In this document: one piece after another, positions 31,998-46,000 of the stretch
Layout: each line of letters begins with the position of its first letter
How positions within the stretch are numbered: position 1 is the first letter of the stretch
Source of the DNA: Oopsacas minuta
Taxonomy: Eukaryota; Porifera; Hexactinellida; Lyssacinosida; Leucopsacidae
DNA length: 64,000 bases
Direction of reading: 5' to 3'
Assembly (NCBI GenBank): GCA_024704765.1
Contig: JAKMXF010000308.1
Span: forward strand, 1 to 64,000
Notes under the pieces: generated by a model
Database searches by the model: none
What the model was told of the DNA's origin: nothing
Seen by the model: only the letters and a program-made list of their open reading frames with translations
Made by a program: the position numbers and the translations under genes

Positions 31998-32615
31998 ATG
32001 GACGATTCAAGCGAAGAAATAACAAATGAGCTAGAAAACATACAGCTATACTACGAGAACGAACTGCTACGAAGTCTATTGAAACAGCAACAGGAGGAAG
32101 TAATGAACAAACAAAATCAAATAGACCAACTTCAAGACAAAATATCTGTTCTATTGAATGCGTTTGTAATCAAGGCTCGAGGAGACCAGCAGTTAAGAAA
32201 ATGTACAGAAAGATGCCGAGAAGAAAAGAAATACCTTGAGAGAGATGTTATGGTAAAGACTAATGCTTATCAAGAAGTAGAGTTAAAGTATAGGGAAATG
32301 AACCGTTATGTTCAAGAAATAGAAGATCAGAACAAAAAGCTATTAACAGAAATATCAATCCTAACTGAGAAGGAAACGATACGTCAAATTACAAGCTCGC
32401 AAGAACATTTGGGAGAAACTAGAAGTTGCTCATCTACACCAAACCTACAAGAATTACCCAGAATTAAATACGCACAGGATAAAGATGATAAATTTGAAGA
32501 CAAAGTGAAACAACGATCAAGAAAACTAAGATTACCTATGAAAAAAGCAAAAAGTTTTAATTTTGAAAAAGCAGTCAAAGCAAATTCGAAAAAAGATAAA
32601 TTAGGAGTATTCTAA
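31998..32615 (+). CDS. Unrecognised coiled-coil protein
   Basis: A 205-residue frame beginning at ATG 31998. A TTTTTTCTACAG splice acceptor ends 10 bases before it, suggesting a non-coding first exon or leader upstream. Residues about 12-125 form a long coiled coil: LENIQLYYENELLRSLLKQQ, then KQNQIDQLQDKISVLLNAF, and QEVELKYREMNRYVQEIEDQ. A short serine-rich link with SCSSTPNLQELPR (a possible phosphorylation or 14-3-3-type site) leads to a strongly basic tail (KQRSRKLRLPMKKAKSFNFE). Neither domain is diagnostic. A centrosomal or cytoskeletal adaptor would fit the architecture, but that is only inference. It points toward endophilin A, tail to tail. Confidence 0.7.
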   Translation: MDDSSEEITNELENIQLYYENELLRSLLKQQQEEVMNKQNQIDQLQDKISVLLNAFVIKARGDQQLRKCTERCREEKKYLERDVMVKTNAYQEVELKYREMNRYVQEIEDQNKKLLTEISILTEKETIRQITSSQEHLGETRSCSSTPNLQELPRIKYAQDKDDKFEDKVKQRSRKLRLPMKKAKSFNFEKAVKANSKKDKLGVF

Positions 32616-34041
32616 GGACACATTTTGTATCTTTAAACAATATAAATTCAAATTTTGAGGAGAAATGAGTTAATAAATGTATATTAATGATTAATATTAT
32701 TGAATGAGTACAATTAATAAAAGAGTATATATATTTAATAAATCTGAGAATCATATGAAATAATTGGAAACCGAATTCCCCGTATTGTTAATTTTATATG
32801 TAAATAATATGAATTTTCACTATTTTTGTCAGAAAATTGCGAGAAATATCCTATATTTCTCTAGATTTAGTAATCTTTCACCTGAATATCGTATAAATCC
32901 CGGGGAAGTTGGAAAGTATGCGAATGGGTATTTAATAAAAGGTTAATACACCTTGGCCAAATGTATTCGAACACGCTAACACATTTGTCGCAAGTGTTAC
33001 ATGACCAAAGAATGTGGGTTGAGGATTTAATTGATATTATTAAAATGTTTGATGTCATTCTCAGTTTATGAAACGATAGGATAACAAAACTTTCCTAATG
33101 GGCAAGATGTTTAAGCAAATCGAGGGCTAATAGTGTGGGGCCTACCAATAAAAGTATACATAAAGTATATTGAAATCTGAATATACAATAAAATGTTCGA
33201 TTCTGGATGTTTAAATTTAATACCACCTATACCGATGATATGAATATACAATATAGATAACATTTCCTGATGGCGTACAATTACATGATGGCAATGATTC
33301 AACAATTGAATATTCTGGCGTACAAAAATTGGTGATAAGCTAAAAGTATGAATAAATTGGTTGAATACCAAATTGAATATGATAATGCAAAGTATACTAA
33401 AAGTATACCACGTGTAAGGTACAGATAATTATGCATTTTCACTTACAAATTTGTAGCTAAATTAATTCATTTTCAATTACATATGATCATGAGGTATGCA
33501 TTCCTAAAGTAACCTGTTATAGCATATTTCTTCTGGTTGCAAAGTTGCTCCAGCCGGAAATAGTGTCCTTCTAATAAATTCGAAAATGGCAAATTTGGTC
33601 AAGGTGCTATAAACAATCCCTCCAAAACACCAGGATTATGGTTACAGATATGTTGGAGGGCACCTAGCAATCTAGGTTTGTTGCCATTACAATTATCTCT
33701 ACTAAATTATCCAGTAGAAAATTTCTCAATTTATAGAAATATGAGAAATTAGTTTAGCAACCATTCCGCAGTCAGAATTAATAAGTCACAAGAGTACAAA
33801 ATAAATACGGAAGTATGGGGTAACTCATAATCATTATTAAGCTAGTAAATAAAATATAAAATGTTAGAGAAAAGATATACTATTATTACAGGGAGATGAG
33901 TAGCACACTCTATAAAGCAAAAAAATGAACGAATCGTTCATGTACCAATTTTTGCATAAACACACATTACAATTCAAATGTACAACAGAACGACTCCTAG
34001 GATTTTGCATAAAACCACATCAGCCAGACTACTGAAGCATA
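32616..34041. other. Intergenic, tail-to-tail spacer
   Basis: AT-rich. Short frames at 32764-32946, 32867-33058 and 33111-33371 overlap in conflicting frames with no recognisable features. I see no gene or defined repeat. It must contain the 3' ends of the coiled-coil gene and endophilin A. Confidence 0.45.
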
Positions 34042-37000
34042 TCATAAAGGGACTAGTACTTGGACATAAGCCACGGGAAACATGCCTGATTTCCCATTCA
34101 CTGTACCTTCATACCAATTATCATCAAGTTGATTGTTGAGCATAATCGTGTCTCCTTCTTTGAACGAGAGTTCTTGTTCAGTTTCAGAATCAAAATCGTA
34201 AAGAGCTTTGCAACAGGGAGAAGATGAGGATGTGGGAGGAGTGTCTACTTTATAGTCATTGCCCACTGAAGCTATATACCCTTGGTCGTCATCATCTGAA
34301 TCAACTCGTATAGATGCTACTGACTGTAGGAGAGATGTCCGAGGTACTCTGTATAAAACAAACATGACAATTATCAACAGGTGTATTACGTAAATACGAA
34401 TATATTGTTAGTATACTGAAGTGTTCAAAAATTCCATACTGTCCTGAGCCAACAAATAATACATTAAGAATTAATGTACGTATACAGAGCTGAGCTCTAC
34501 TGGAGCACAGCTCTGTATATATATTTATTCAAATAAAAAATATCTACATGTACGTAATAATTATATGTTACTTCCTTCTGAATTATCCTAATAAATATTC
34601 TACACATTTTTATTGTGTCCCACAAATATCAATATCCGCTTTATATGAAATGACTTAGGACAATTTCCAATTCTAAAAAGCATATTTTAAATACAATAAA
34701 ACGCATAAAGGATCTGGTATTATAATGTGAGAAACCTTTATTCTATTCTACCGATATACCTTTGTATTCTATTAGCTAATTGACAGAATAATCTATAGGA
34801 TTTTAACAGCGGTGGCCGGTGGCTTGCTGGGGAATGCTGATTGGAATCTCCCTGATAATCTATGTCCCAGATCCAGATAATATATCAAATATTTGCAGTA
34901 ATTGCTAGTGCAGCTCCTATAGGGCATATTTCTGACCATGAGCTGCTCTTCCAGCTGTCGATTGGACATTTTTTGTATTACAATGAATCTTGTAACATTA
35001 AAATTCTTAATATTACTAATTTAAATCCAAAATAATGTTACACGATTCATTGTATATGTATATTGAAACTTATGTAACTATACCACTGATTATTATCACA
35101 AGACATATGCACTTCCTAGGTCACGTAGAATAACAAAAACTGTCCACACACAATGCGGTAACATACTCCTCCATACAACATGCACACCTGACACACGAGT
35201 GAGATAATATATTTCAACGTCTTTGAAGAGAACATAATTGGTAATATTATGAACATTTAGCATGTAATGCTTAAGTAGTATTCAGCTTGTTTTGTGGTTA
35301 GTAATCCTCATTATATTACCATAAAAATGTTTCATAAATTCAACAAATCAACAGTAAAATTATAAGATGTAAATAAATCACAACTAGTCTGAAGAAAATA
35401 TTTACAGCCATGAATGTATACCAATAATGATAAAGGAGAGAGCAATAAGATAAACAACAGAATCAAGGATCATATTTTAGGATGTATAGCCCAATAGTCT
35501 CAGATAAATTAGCCAGAGGACTGTAATTATGAGTGTGTCTGGTCAGTTACACACATTCTAACCAATATTATGAATAGTTAGCAAAAGTCTAACTGAATAT
35601 TTTGAATTAATTACATTCTGGTTAGGTGTATTTCGGTAGGGTCAAAAATCTGGATTTAGGTTCAAAAGAATTGGAACAGGTTAGTTAACCTTAATATCCA
35701 ACCATGAATCTTATAATTCTAATTTTATATTAAAATAATTAAATGTACTTGTTGGCAAATAGGATTCCCAAAGTACGTCACATCTCCCTCTCGGCAATTT
35801 ATTATTGTCAGTAAATTTGATCACACAATTAGCCACTCCACTTAATCGCGACACTTTCCAGGTAACATTCTGACTAGCCCCCGCTAGAAATAATTATAAT
35901 TTTCAGCTAATTGGACAACCCGCGTGGAAATCGTCCCGCCATTGTGTAAATAACTTCAACATATTTTCTCAAAATTTGAAGATAATTTATATCACTAATC
36001 AAATAGTTTTCTTTTCTCTACATTCCTGAAAATTCATTAAAATTAAACCGATTTGGAGATAAGAGTAAGAGAGTTATGACTAAATATCAACTTATAATCC
36101 TTTATCCAAATACGGCCGGAAAAATGTGTGATTTTATGACGTCAAAAATGTGCTTTAAATCTCGATTTGGGTGCTGGAATTAGTTAAAACGAAGTGGTAA
36201 AATTTAGTGTACCTCTTCCTAACGAATGTAACACTTCGGCCGTAATCGGTTAATTTTAAAGGGTCGGTATAGGCAAATATTCGAATTTATTTTGATTTTG
36301 AAAAAGTACAAATATATTTGGAGAAATATTTCCAAAATAGATAGCTTTGAGGGATAGCTATTAGTCAGAACATAGCCTATGCCTTTATCTCTGAATAACA
36401 AACAATATGTCAGAAAAATGTAAAATATTAATAAGGTGACAAAATGCCTCTACTCAATTATAGTAAGTCTGTAGTGGAGTTCTGTCAAATTCAGCCTACG
36501 TGCTAATAACAGTGTTAATTAACAATTATAATTCATTACATAATTCAAACCAATAAAATATTGCTCACTTAAAGTAGCTCAGTGTTACGTGCATGTTTGA
36601 CATGCAAAGAAAGGTTATTCAACACTAAACTCTACTTACGGTATCTAAAACGATAACAAGCTATAATGTGCTCCATCTTACAGCTGCAATCGAATCAGAA
36701 AATATGTTTCACACCAATTATCATTCCTACATATGTAAATCAAAACTTGTTGAGAATAGACCTAAAAATTGTGAATACTGACATGAAAGAATTTAATTAT
36801 TAGATGCAGTTTTAAACTAATAATTAACCAAATTATACTAAATAGGTGGAATGATGGATATGCATAAATTATCTAAAGTAATTAATTAAATTCGAGAATA
36901 AACAGGTGATTATTGAAAGTAGAATTGTTTTGCTGGTATCTAACACTTGCGTTAAATCATACACGTATATATATTGCCAATAAATTCCAGAAAAGTTACT

Positions 37001-40000
37001 AATGTTTATTCAGCCAATTTTATCATAATTATATAATAAGTAAAATGGTCCGCATAGTCTAGTTTAAGATAAAATATTTATACAATAGAGATACAGTTAA
37101 TGAATTAGAATACTACTAATCATATTGTCAATGAATTCGGAATGCATGCTGGTTGACGTCTAAAAGTATAGGCGGCAGCTAATTAATGGGAAAATAACGG
37201 CATGTGCAATCTAGCACTTGTAATTAAACCAAACTAAATACATAACTGAAACAATTCGCCTGCAAGAAATTGACCATTAAATGATAAATTATTACAAAAG
37301 AATATCTCAGTAGTAATAATTCACATCAGTTGATTCTGCTAGGAGCAAAATTGCGATGTGATCGCGAGACAAAATTACTAAATAATTAATTTCCCCACAC
37401 ACAGGTTAGATAGCAATCCACAGATCACAGATATGAAGCTAAATGACAAAACGATTGCTTCAATGAGGCTAGCTAAAGTCTTTAGAGAGAATACAGACTG
37501 TGTTAATTGTATAGATTTCGCGCATAATGGTGAGAACATGATATCCAGTAGCTCAGATGATTCTATAGTTCTCTACTGCTGTATGGAGGGAAAACCTAAA
37601 CGAACGCTATATAGTAAAAAGTATGGTTGTGATCTACTGCAATACACTCATGCACCAAATGCAATAATATACTCAAGCAACAAGATCGATGATCAGATTA
37701 GATATCTCTCACTGTACGACAATAAATTCTTACGTTATTTCCCCGGACACACGAAGAGAGTTGTTTCACTAAGAATGTCTCCAATCGACGATACATTTAT
37801 TTCTGCTTCACTGGACAAGACGATCAGACTGTGGGATCTAAGGTATGTTATGATAGTGGAAATTGGTTGACATAGAAATTCAATAGTATTTTAGTCAGAG
37901 GTGGTATAGATTATTAGTGACATAGAAACGATATTAGTACCAGTTTGATTTGGTGATAAGATAACCTGGTACATAGTACATACGATAAAATATTTATTTA
38001 TTAATCTGTAAGCATTTTAATTAATACAAGAACTAAGTGTAGTTATTCTAAGAATGTAATGGGAGGTTTTAATAACCTGAGAACATACTTGTGAGATTGT
38101 TTGTTTACTCAAAGTTAATTTTTGAAATTGATAGAGGCAAGAATCTTTACAGAATTCCATCGAAAGCATGATAAGGGTTGTTCAAAGAAAGCCGGCTGCA
38201 CTGAGCATGATTATTAAAATTCAATAAATTAAACCTTAAATACGAATACCGTTATGTAAACACGTGTTATGAATTAGATTCATTCATTGGAGCATTGAAT
38301 CATAAGAATAATGTAGTAATGTAATATGTCCAATTGTCCCTCTAATCATATTATAGAGTGTTCATCTAATTAATCATATAATCAAGGGCAGTGTTTCTTA
38401 ACATGCGCTGTAAACTCCCTATCAGTTTACTGTGGTCTCTTCCCCCATATATCACTATACTTCTCATGGGCACTGCTGTAGGGTATCGAATAAATGGGAG
38501 AGGTGAGTTTATTCGGGACGCTACAGTAACACGGATAATTAGAATGAATATTCAATAGAAATTGGATGGAATATTCTTTCAAAAGATCGAGTTATAAATT
38601 GTAATTGGAGTAATTTGCAAAAATAATCGGGGGAGAGAAGTAAACTGGCTTAAATATACGATCAGTGGTTTATTCTTAATTGGTTTACTTCTCCTCGAGG
38701 TAGAATAGTAGAGGATTTGTGATTTAAGTAATAAAGTAGATGATTCTTGTTATTTCTATATTATTTTATTATCAAGGTACAGTTGCTTTGAGAATAAGAA
38801 TAGAGCATAGAATGGGTAGGTCTGAGTAGATTTACATATCAGTTACGAGAACGCTATCTACGTATATGTCTTATCATTACTCTATTTCCCAAAACAAAGT
38901 TTATCTGAATTCTCAAATAATTGAGATATTTGACAACATTAAAATAATATTTAATTCAATTATATTAAGCTTTATATTATTTGGAATTGTAAGTTTCAAT
39001 AATTTTATCAGAAAGCATTTCAAAGAAAGCACTTAATTTTCTTGTTCAATAATCCCATACATAAAGTTTATAATAAACTATGAGGTAATGTTATATATAA
39101 TTATCTGATTTTATGTAAAATACTAGAAACAACAGAATTAGAGCAAAATAATTATCCCACAATTGCCGTTTAAGGTATACACACAGTATTAATTTGTAGG
39201 GAATGTATTATTAGAATTAATTACTTAATCAATGAATGAGTTAATAATTAACCTAAAATGAACCTAAACCAAACTCCTGCCTTGTCTAATTTGATATATG
39301 AACTAAGTCATTATATTTTGTTGATGATTTTCCCTCTCCATTGCTACTGTATCTAGGAATAGAAGAAAAAGTAATTCTGTTCAAATATTCTGAGAACATC
39401 ACAATATCTGTGTTACTGATAATTTGGTGATCACACCATAATTAGATTTCTTAGCTGCCTCCTATATCATGATGTATTATTGGTGCTACTCATAATAATT
39501 GGGAAGATCAGAGAATATGTTACAAGATCAATTAGTTGAAAGGGTCATAGAATTGGGAAGCTATTATCCAATCAAGTAACCTCATATCTTTGAAGTTAAA
39601 TATACAACTATAGTATGTGTAAATTATAAATCATATATACTGTGGTAAATAAGACATAAAAGGATTGAACATTAAATATTGCATAAAGTCCCAGCACTAA
39701 AATCTTAGTTGTACCCACTAGTGAAGATTAAAGTGACAACACAGGAATGGGACTATCCTATAGTGTAACGGTTAACACTCATCATAAGACAGTAGGATAA
39801 GGAGGAGGGAGTTAGCAGATGTAAATCTGAATAGGTTAGATTCAGCCCTAAGCTTATGCTTTAGATATTTGCATATAATTAATTGGAAAGTATTCTAAGT
39901 TCGTCTCAAGGATTAACCATAGGGGTGGGATGTTGGAGCTTTTATGAATCGGGATATCTCCACTTAAGATATATTAAGTAGATGGAAATGTAAAATAATA

Positions 40001-43000
40001 GAACAGAGAAAATTGTATAATCGGGATACATACAATTTTCGTAATTAATGTATAATCGTTAATAGTAGATACGATATCATTAATACACTGACATAGCAAC
40101 TATACTCAAATTTACGATTTTGATTTGCTAATTGAGCAAAGGTTGAAAATATCTTCACAACAATATTAGATGAAATTTGATCAAACAACTTTACACCAAA
40201 CAATTAGCAAATAAACATTTAATATAATTGAGTTATGAAATAATTATGAGCTCAAAGCGATGAAGATTGAATTTAATGCAATTTTAATGTCAATTATCAG
40301 AATTCAGAAGACAATACTAATAGCCTAATACTTAATACGTCATATAAATGCTATACTAGTATAGCCTTTACCCTTGGGTAGGGGAATTTATTGGGTCAGT
40401 AAATTTAAATATTAAATATCCTAGGGCAGCCTGGCCAATAATTATTTCTTACATTTTCATAATCCTGGTAACAGATATCCCGATTATGTATCTAAAATCC
40501 GTTCGAAATTATCAAACGAATATTCGTTGATATTTATTTGATAAACCAAAGTTTGAATTGTATACCAGCGCGCGTTTTCGCCTTGGACCTCGGCTCTTCG
40601 TGCCTCGAATTAAGTAGAGTGTAATACTTGCATTTTTGTAAATGAAAATCTAATCAATTTACATGAACTGAAGAAAAATTCGGATTCACCACCCTTGAAT
40701 ACGCTATTAAAACCGTTTCTAAGGCTAATTCAAAGTTGTTTACTTTATAAACAAAACAAAATGTTGTTCGTAAACGTTGGTCATGTCATATTTCGAATTA
40801 GTTCACCCGATTATCCTAGTATAACCGTGAAAGCAAGTTTCTGGAATTATTAGAAAATTGTTCACATTTTATACAAACAACGATAAATATTCAGAATACA
40901 ATACATTGTTTACAATATCATATTCGGATTCGCTCTTTCAGCATACCCGATTACCCTAATGCAATTGTTTACTTTACCATTATTGCCAAACAGAAGGATA
41001 CGTACATATATTTTTATTCCCTAAGTTAAATATACAAATTCTATTTCTCTAATAATTAACTATAATCATCTATTATTATTAAATTTGAATTATTGTTGGG
41101 AGTTGTTTGTTTGTCCACTTTGTATTATAATAATAATAATAGGGAAGATGATCTGTGTTTATTATACAGAGAATAACATATCCTTCAGTTGACGATATAG
41201 GAAAAGTAAACAATTACATTAGGATTATCGAGTATGCTGATTCCGATTTTCACACTTAAAAATTAATCATATGTAAATTTATTTGTTGTTTTCATGAATA
41301 TATAGTAAACAAATAGTTGAAATCTCGAAATATACTTAGAGACTTTGCTCTCGACAGACTAGGGGTAATCAAGTACGCTGAATCCGAATATTTTCAAGTT
41401 TCTCATATGTAAATTTATTTGTTGTTTTTATGAATATAAAGTAAACAAATAGTTGATATATATATATATTAAATCATTTCGCAATTTTATACTTTGTTAA
41501 ACTCGAGGTACGAAGTGCCGAGTCTCATGCGGAGCGCGATAAAGCCATCCATATCTCGAATTTGGATCAGATTTTCGTAGTTGTTAAATACTTACGAACG
41601 AATAATCGAATATTCGTTTCAGCCCTACTTTTATAATAATGCGTTGTGTAATACATATTTCTTAAAATAATTGAATAACTCTACTCTTGCTAATGACATG
41701 TGAGTGTAGATTTAATATCCTAGTGCAGTATATATGTTATAATTTCTCCCCAAAACTTAGGTCCCCCAATTGTCAAGGTTTAATGCACCTCTCCAGTCGT
41801 CCTGTGGTATCCTACGACCCTGAAGGACTAATATTCGGTGTTGGCCTAGACTCAAAGCAAATAAAACTGTACGACTTAAGATCTTTCGATAAGGGTCCCT
41901 TCAGTACCTTTTTCATACGGCCTGATATAGGAAAGTTAGAGTGGACTAGTATGAAGTTTTCTCCAGACGGTAAGAGTATTATTCTATCTACAAGCGGGCC
42001 TGTTATCAAACTAGTGGATGCATTCCAAGGTAATATAAATTTAATTAACCTGGCACTAATTACAAACATTATCTACAGCATAAATTAATGTTACAGTGAA
42101 GTCCTGATAATTGTTAATGCTAAACTTCAGATTTGCATTTATGCTTTTATCAGTTTCCATCAATTATATACAATCAACATTCGGTAACTCGAACGATTTT
42201 CATTTCCCCTAGTTTTACTATTCGGTTTATATAGAAAAACCGTTCGCTATTCGGATGCCGGTTGACTCGAATATTCATTATCTCGAACGAATATTCACTT
42301 CCCTTCTTTGTACTTTTAATACTTATCGCATCCGTTAACTGTGTATAATTTTTGAATAAGTAATTTTGATATGAATGTTTTTATTGTAATATTGTGTAGG
42401 TAATGAGCTACATAACTTGAATGGAAGAGTGAACACAAATGAACTAATGCTAGAAGCTTCATTCACTCCAGACTCTCAATACGTGATATCAGGTGCTGAG
42501 AACGGACTAGTACATATGTGGGCAGTAGACGACGGTAGGAAGGTAGCTATTCTAGATGGAGGACATCCTGGAGCTAGTCGCTGTATCCAGTTCAATCCCA
42601 GATACATGATGATGGCTACAGCTTGTAATAATGTTGGTTTCTGGCTGCCAAGTATTGAGGATTAATTACAACAGAATACCAGTAGCAATTACATGCATTA
42701 ATATCAATTGTATTATTTACTACTCTTGTTAGTATCATACATGATGTCACGTATTGGTTGCAAAAATCATAATAATTATAATTTCCCCTAAATTTGACAA
42801 TAGTAAGATGATCCGCCAAGGAAAGGTACAAAATATTCGAGAAATTCGATCAAAATACGAGAAATACGGTGAGCTGGATATATTTCAAAGTGAGTGTGTA
42901 GCGCAGATTGTAGGGATCGTAGAATTGTGGAGATAGATTAGAAAATATTAGAATAAGAATAAATTATCCATACACCCCAAGTGACCAGCCAAATGCTGGT

Positions 43001-46000
43001 TTGATCAGTATTTGTAGCAATAGTTTGTATTACGAAATTTATAAATTCGAATTATTTTTGTAAATTATGCGAATTATCCACTCAATGTTATGTTACAGTC
43101 AGATTTTTATATAATATATTATCACTATTTCTCAATATTTTCTAATAAACCCTAAAAACGGTGTGGTGACCAGCATATCGACAGTAATAGGATGGGGTCT
43201 ATGAAATTATCTCTCGCTAGTCGTTGCCAACATATTATCTAGGGTCGTTTTGAAATATACGATAAGGGTGTGAAAATAACATAATAAGGAGATTTAATGT
43301 ACTCAAATCTCAGAATTGGATTTCTATGTGTATACATGTACCTCTGACAAAAAACAGGTTTTAAAAGACACAATTTTGAATTTACATAAAATTGTTAGAA
43401 GTATGATCAATCGCCAAAAATTTTTTGCTATTATACACCAAAAAATGTACTATAGCAATTTTCATTTTAGTCAGACTGATAGATTTCGCTGGAACAGGAG
43501 GAAGTGGAACATGGTCCATAATAAATAGTAATAGGAGTCTGGAGTTAGAGGTAGTGAAACGAAATGTAGTCAGAACTTGGATAAACCGCTAGTGATCATA
43601 AACCCGATTAAGATACTACAATGGATAATATTGAATAAACTATAGCATGGTGATTACAGTACATACCTAGGTAGTGGAGGTTTAGTCTTAGCAGCAGTAG
43701 CTATATCTTCTAGCTCTTCTAGACAAGACTGCAGTGTTTCACTAGATCTCTTGTGGTAATCAGCTAAGCTTCTAGTCAGCTCTAATACCTGCTGTACCTG
43801 CTCTATATCATTGTCTAGGAGTGTACGCATTCCTTTCTCAGCTAAATCAAATGATTCTTCAAACCTATCCGCAGATAAACTCAGCTCTTGCTCTGTTACT
43901 GTTCCTTTCTGATGCTTCTTACGCTTAGCATCGTAGTCAAGACGTCTTCCTGTAACCTAGAATATGTCAACCGTAAAAATTTATAACAATTGTAAGATAA
44001 TGTTGAAGTAGAAATAATTAATTCGAAATTACAAATAAGAATATAGCCGAATATATGAAACTACTACTTACTCTAGTAGTGATATTCAATGATAGTGTAG
44101 TGGTATATACAGGAGTTTATTGAATGGTGCTTTTGCTTACTCAATGGAAATAACGGTATGCATTGACAAGGAAATGTTTTGGACTCCATACCGACTACAA
44201 ATGGATACCTAAATATATGTTTGTTTGTTTAATAGTAGTGCCAATAATGACGTCAATGTTAATCAGGTGTATACTCAACAAAATAATCACTCGGATGACC
44301 AATGGTTTGGTGGCGATAGTCACCATCTCACCAAAATTATTTATTAGCCACCAAAATGTTCAACTTGGTGGCTTAGTTAAGCCAGTAATATATTTACCTT
44401 CTACAAAGAGATTTTAACCTTATTTCGAAAATGGAAGTAAGATGGTGGCTTCTACTAGCCAACAAATATATAGTTTGGTGACATTTGTGCGGTACAAACA
44501 AATTTTGATTCTTTGGAGCACTGTAATCAGATCTGAGCATTCTAAACACAACCTATGCATGTTAAGAATTGTAAATTAATATAGAAAGGTGTTGTACAGG
44601 TAACCTCTAAAAGCGGCACCTCTGAAGATCCGGCACAAGTCCTGCTCCCTTAAGTGCCGAATTTCGGAGAATTCAATTTGATCTCCAACGTTAACGAATC
44701 TGGCATAACGACGAATACTGTTTTGTAGCAAAAGTAAGAAATCAGAGATATTATTGTGTATAAGGGTTCACATTACCATAAGTACATTAATATGGAATAA
44801 GTCCAAAGATCAATTGGTATTTAGTCGAGATATTGGCAAAAAAGGCTCAGAAACTGATTAAATGTACAGTCAATAGATATAAAAGAATCTAATAGTAGAA
44901 CTCAGATAAGACGTACACCTTCAAGAAACAAAATCTGTACGTACTTTCCGAGTGTAAATCTTATCCGAATAGATATTGTATTACAGCATAACTCGTATAG
45001 TACGAATTAGTTCTGATTAATATTTGTTTTCTGAGAGAGTACATCTTATCGGAGTTCTACTACACTGCATATAATACTTGTTATGTATTAATTATATTTC
45101 TTACTCTGGGGATATTCAGAATATGGTATAAATACACTTATGGAGTAAAGATTACCTTTTTCCTGTGATGTGATATTTCTTTGATGTCTTTATTAACGAC
45201 AGCAGCTATGGGATCAAGAAATCTCTGTCTCACACTCAGATCCAAATCGTCTTTAGAATCAGAGAGAATTTGAAATGTCTCTGCCACCTGGAAGAGAGAT
45301 TTACTGAAGTAAGAATCATCTCCTAGGTCCTGTGCTCCTTTCATCATTAACTCAGAAATCACATGCTCAGTTTGAGGGTACTTGTTAGCTGAAACTTGAC
45401 CCTATATACAATATTTGTATAATTATTCTATTAGAAAATAGAAATTAAACACAACTAAAATGTTTTGCATAACAATTTCCAGTTCGTTAGCTAGGTTTGT
45501 TACTAACTACGTGCTAAGAAATATCGTAATGCTTGAACAATAGTACTAGGGATGAGAATATCGCAGACTGTAACAGTACTAAAAGAAACTAATGTTTTAC
45601 AGTGATAAATCAATGTGAGGGTCAGTGGATATTATCTTGATACAGTTAATATCAGGTAACTCGAGCCCTCAGGAGAAATCAAAATCTGTTCGAGTTAATG
45701 GATGATGACTGTGCGTTCTTAGGAATGTACACCATAATTGACTCCAGGGAAATATCTATAGCGTAGGACGTTCCTTTATGAGTATGCCTATCGAGTGGCA
45801 TCGTGCCATTTGTAACTGGGGGCCACAATTATCTCAGAACTTCCACATCATTACTCCAAGGGACCAGAAAAATGTCAACTTCCAATTTCAATCCACGTTA
45901 TTTCTTGCGATAGGTTTCGCTCCTGGACCTTACTGATTTTCACAGCGCCCATAGACCCTCGTATAGAACTTGTTGCCCAACAGATTGAATTTGTGCCACA

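Noticed and set aside
32867..33371. Short minus frames downstream of the coiled-coil gene
   Set aside because: They are AT-rich chance frames with conflicting overlaps and no family resemblance.
39751..39850. A functional tRNA
   Set aside because: The boxes are too far apart and neither the T-stem nor the acceptor stem pairs. It is reported only as tRNA-like.
44163..44417. 84-codon plus frame between endophilin exons
   Set aside because: It lies in intron sequence with internally repeated words (GGTGGC / TGGTGG) and no recognisable domain.
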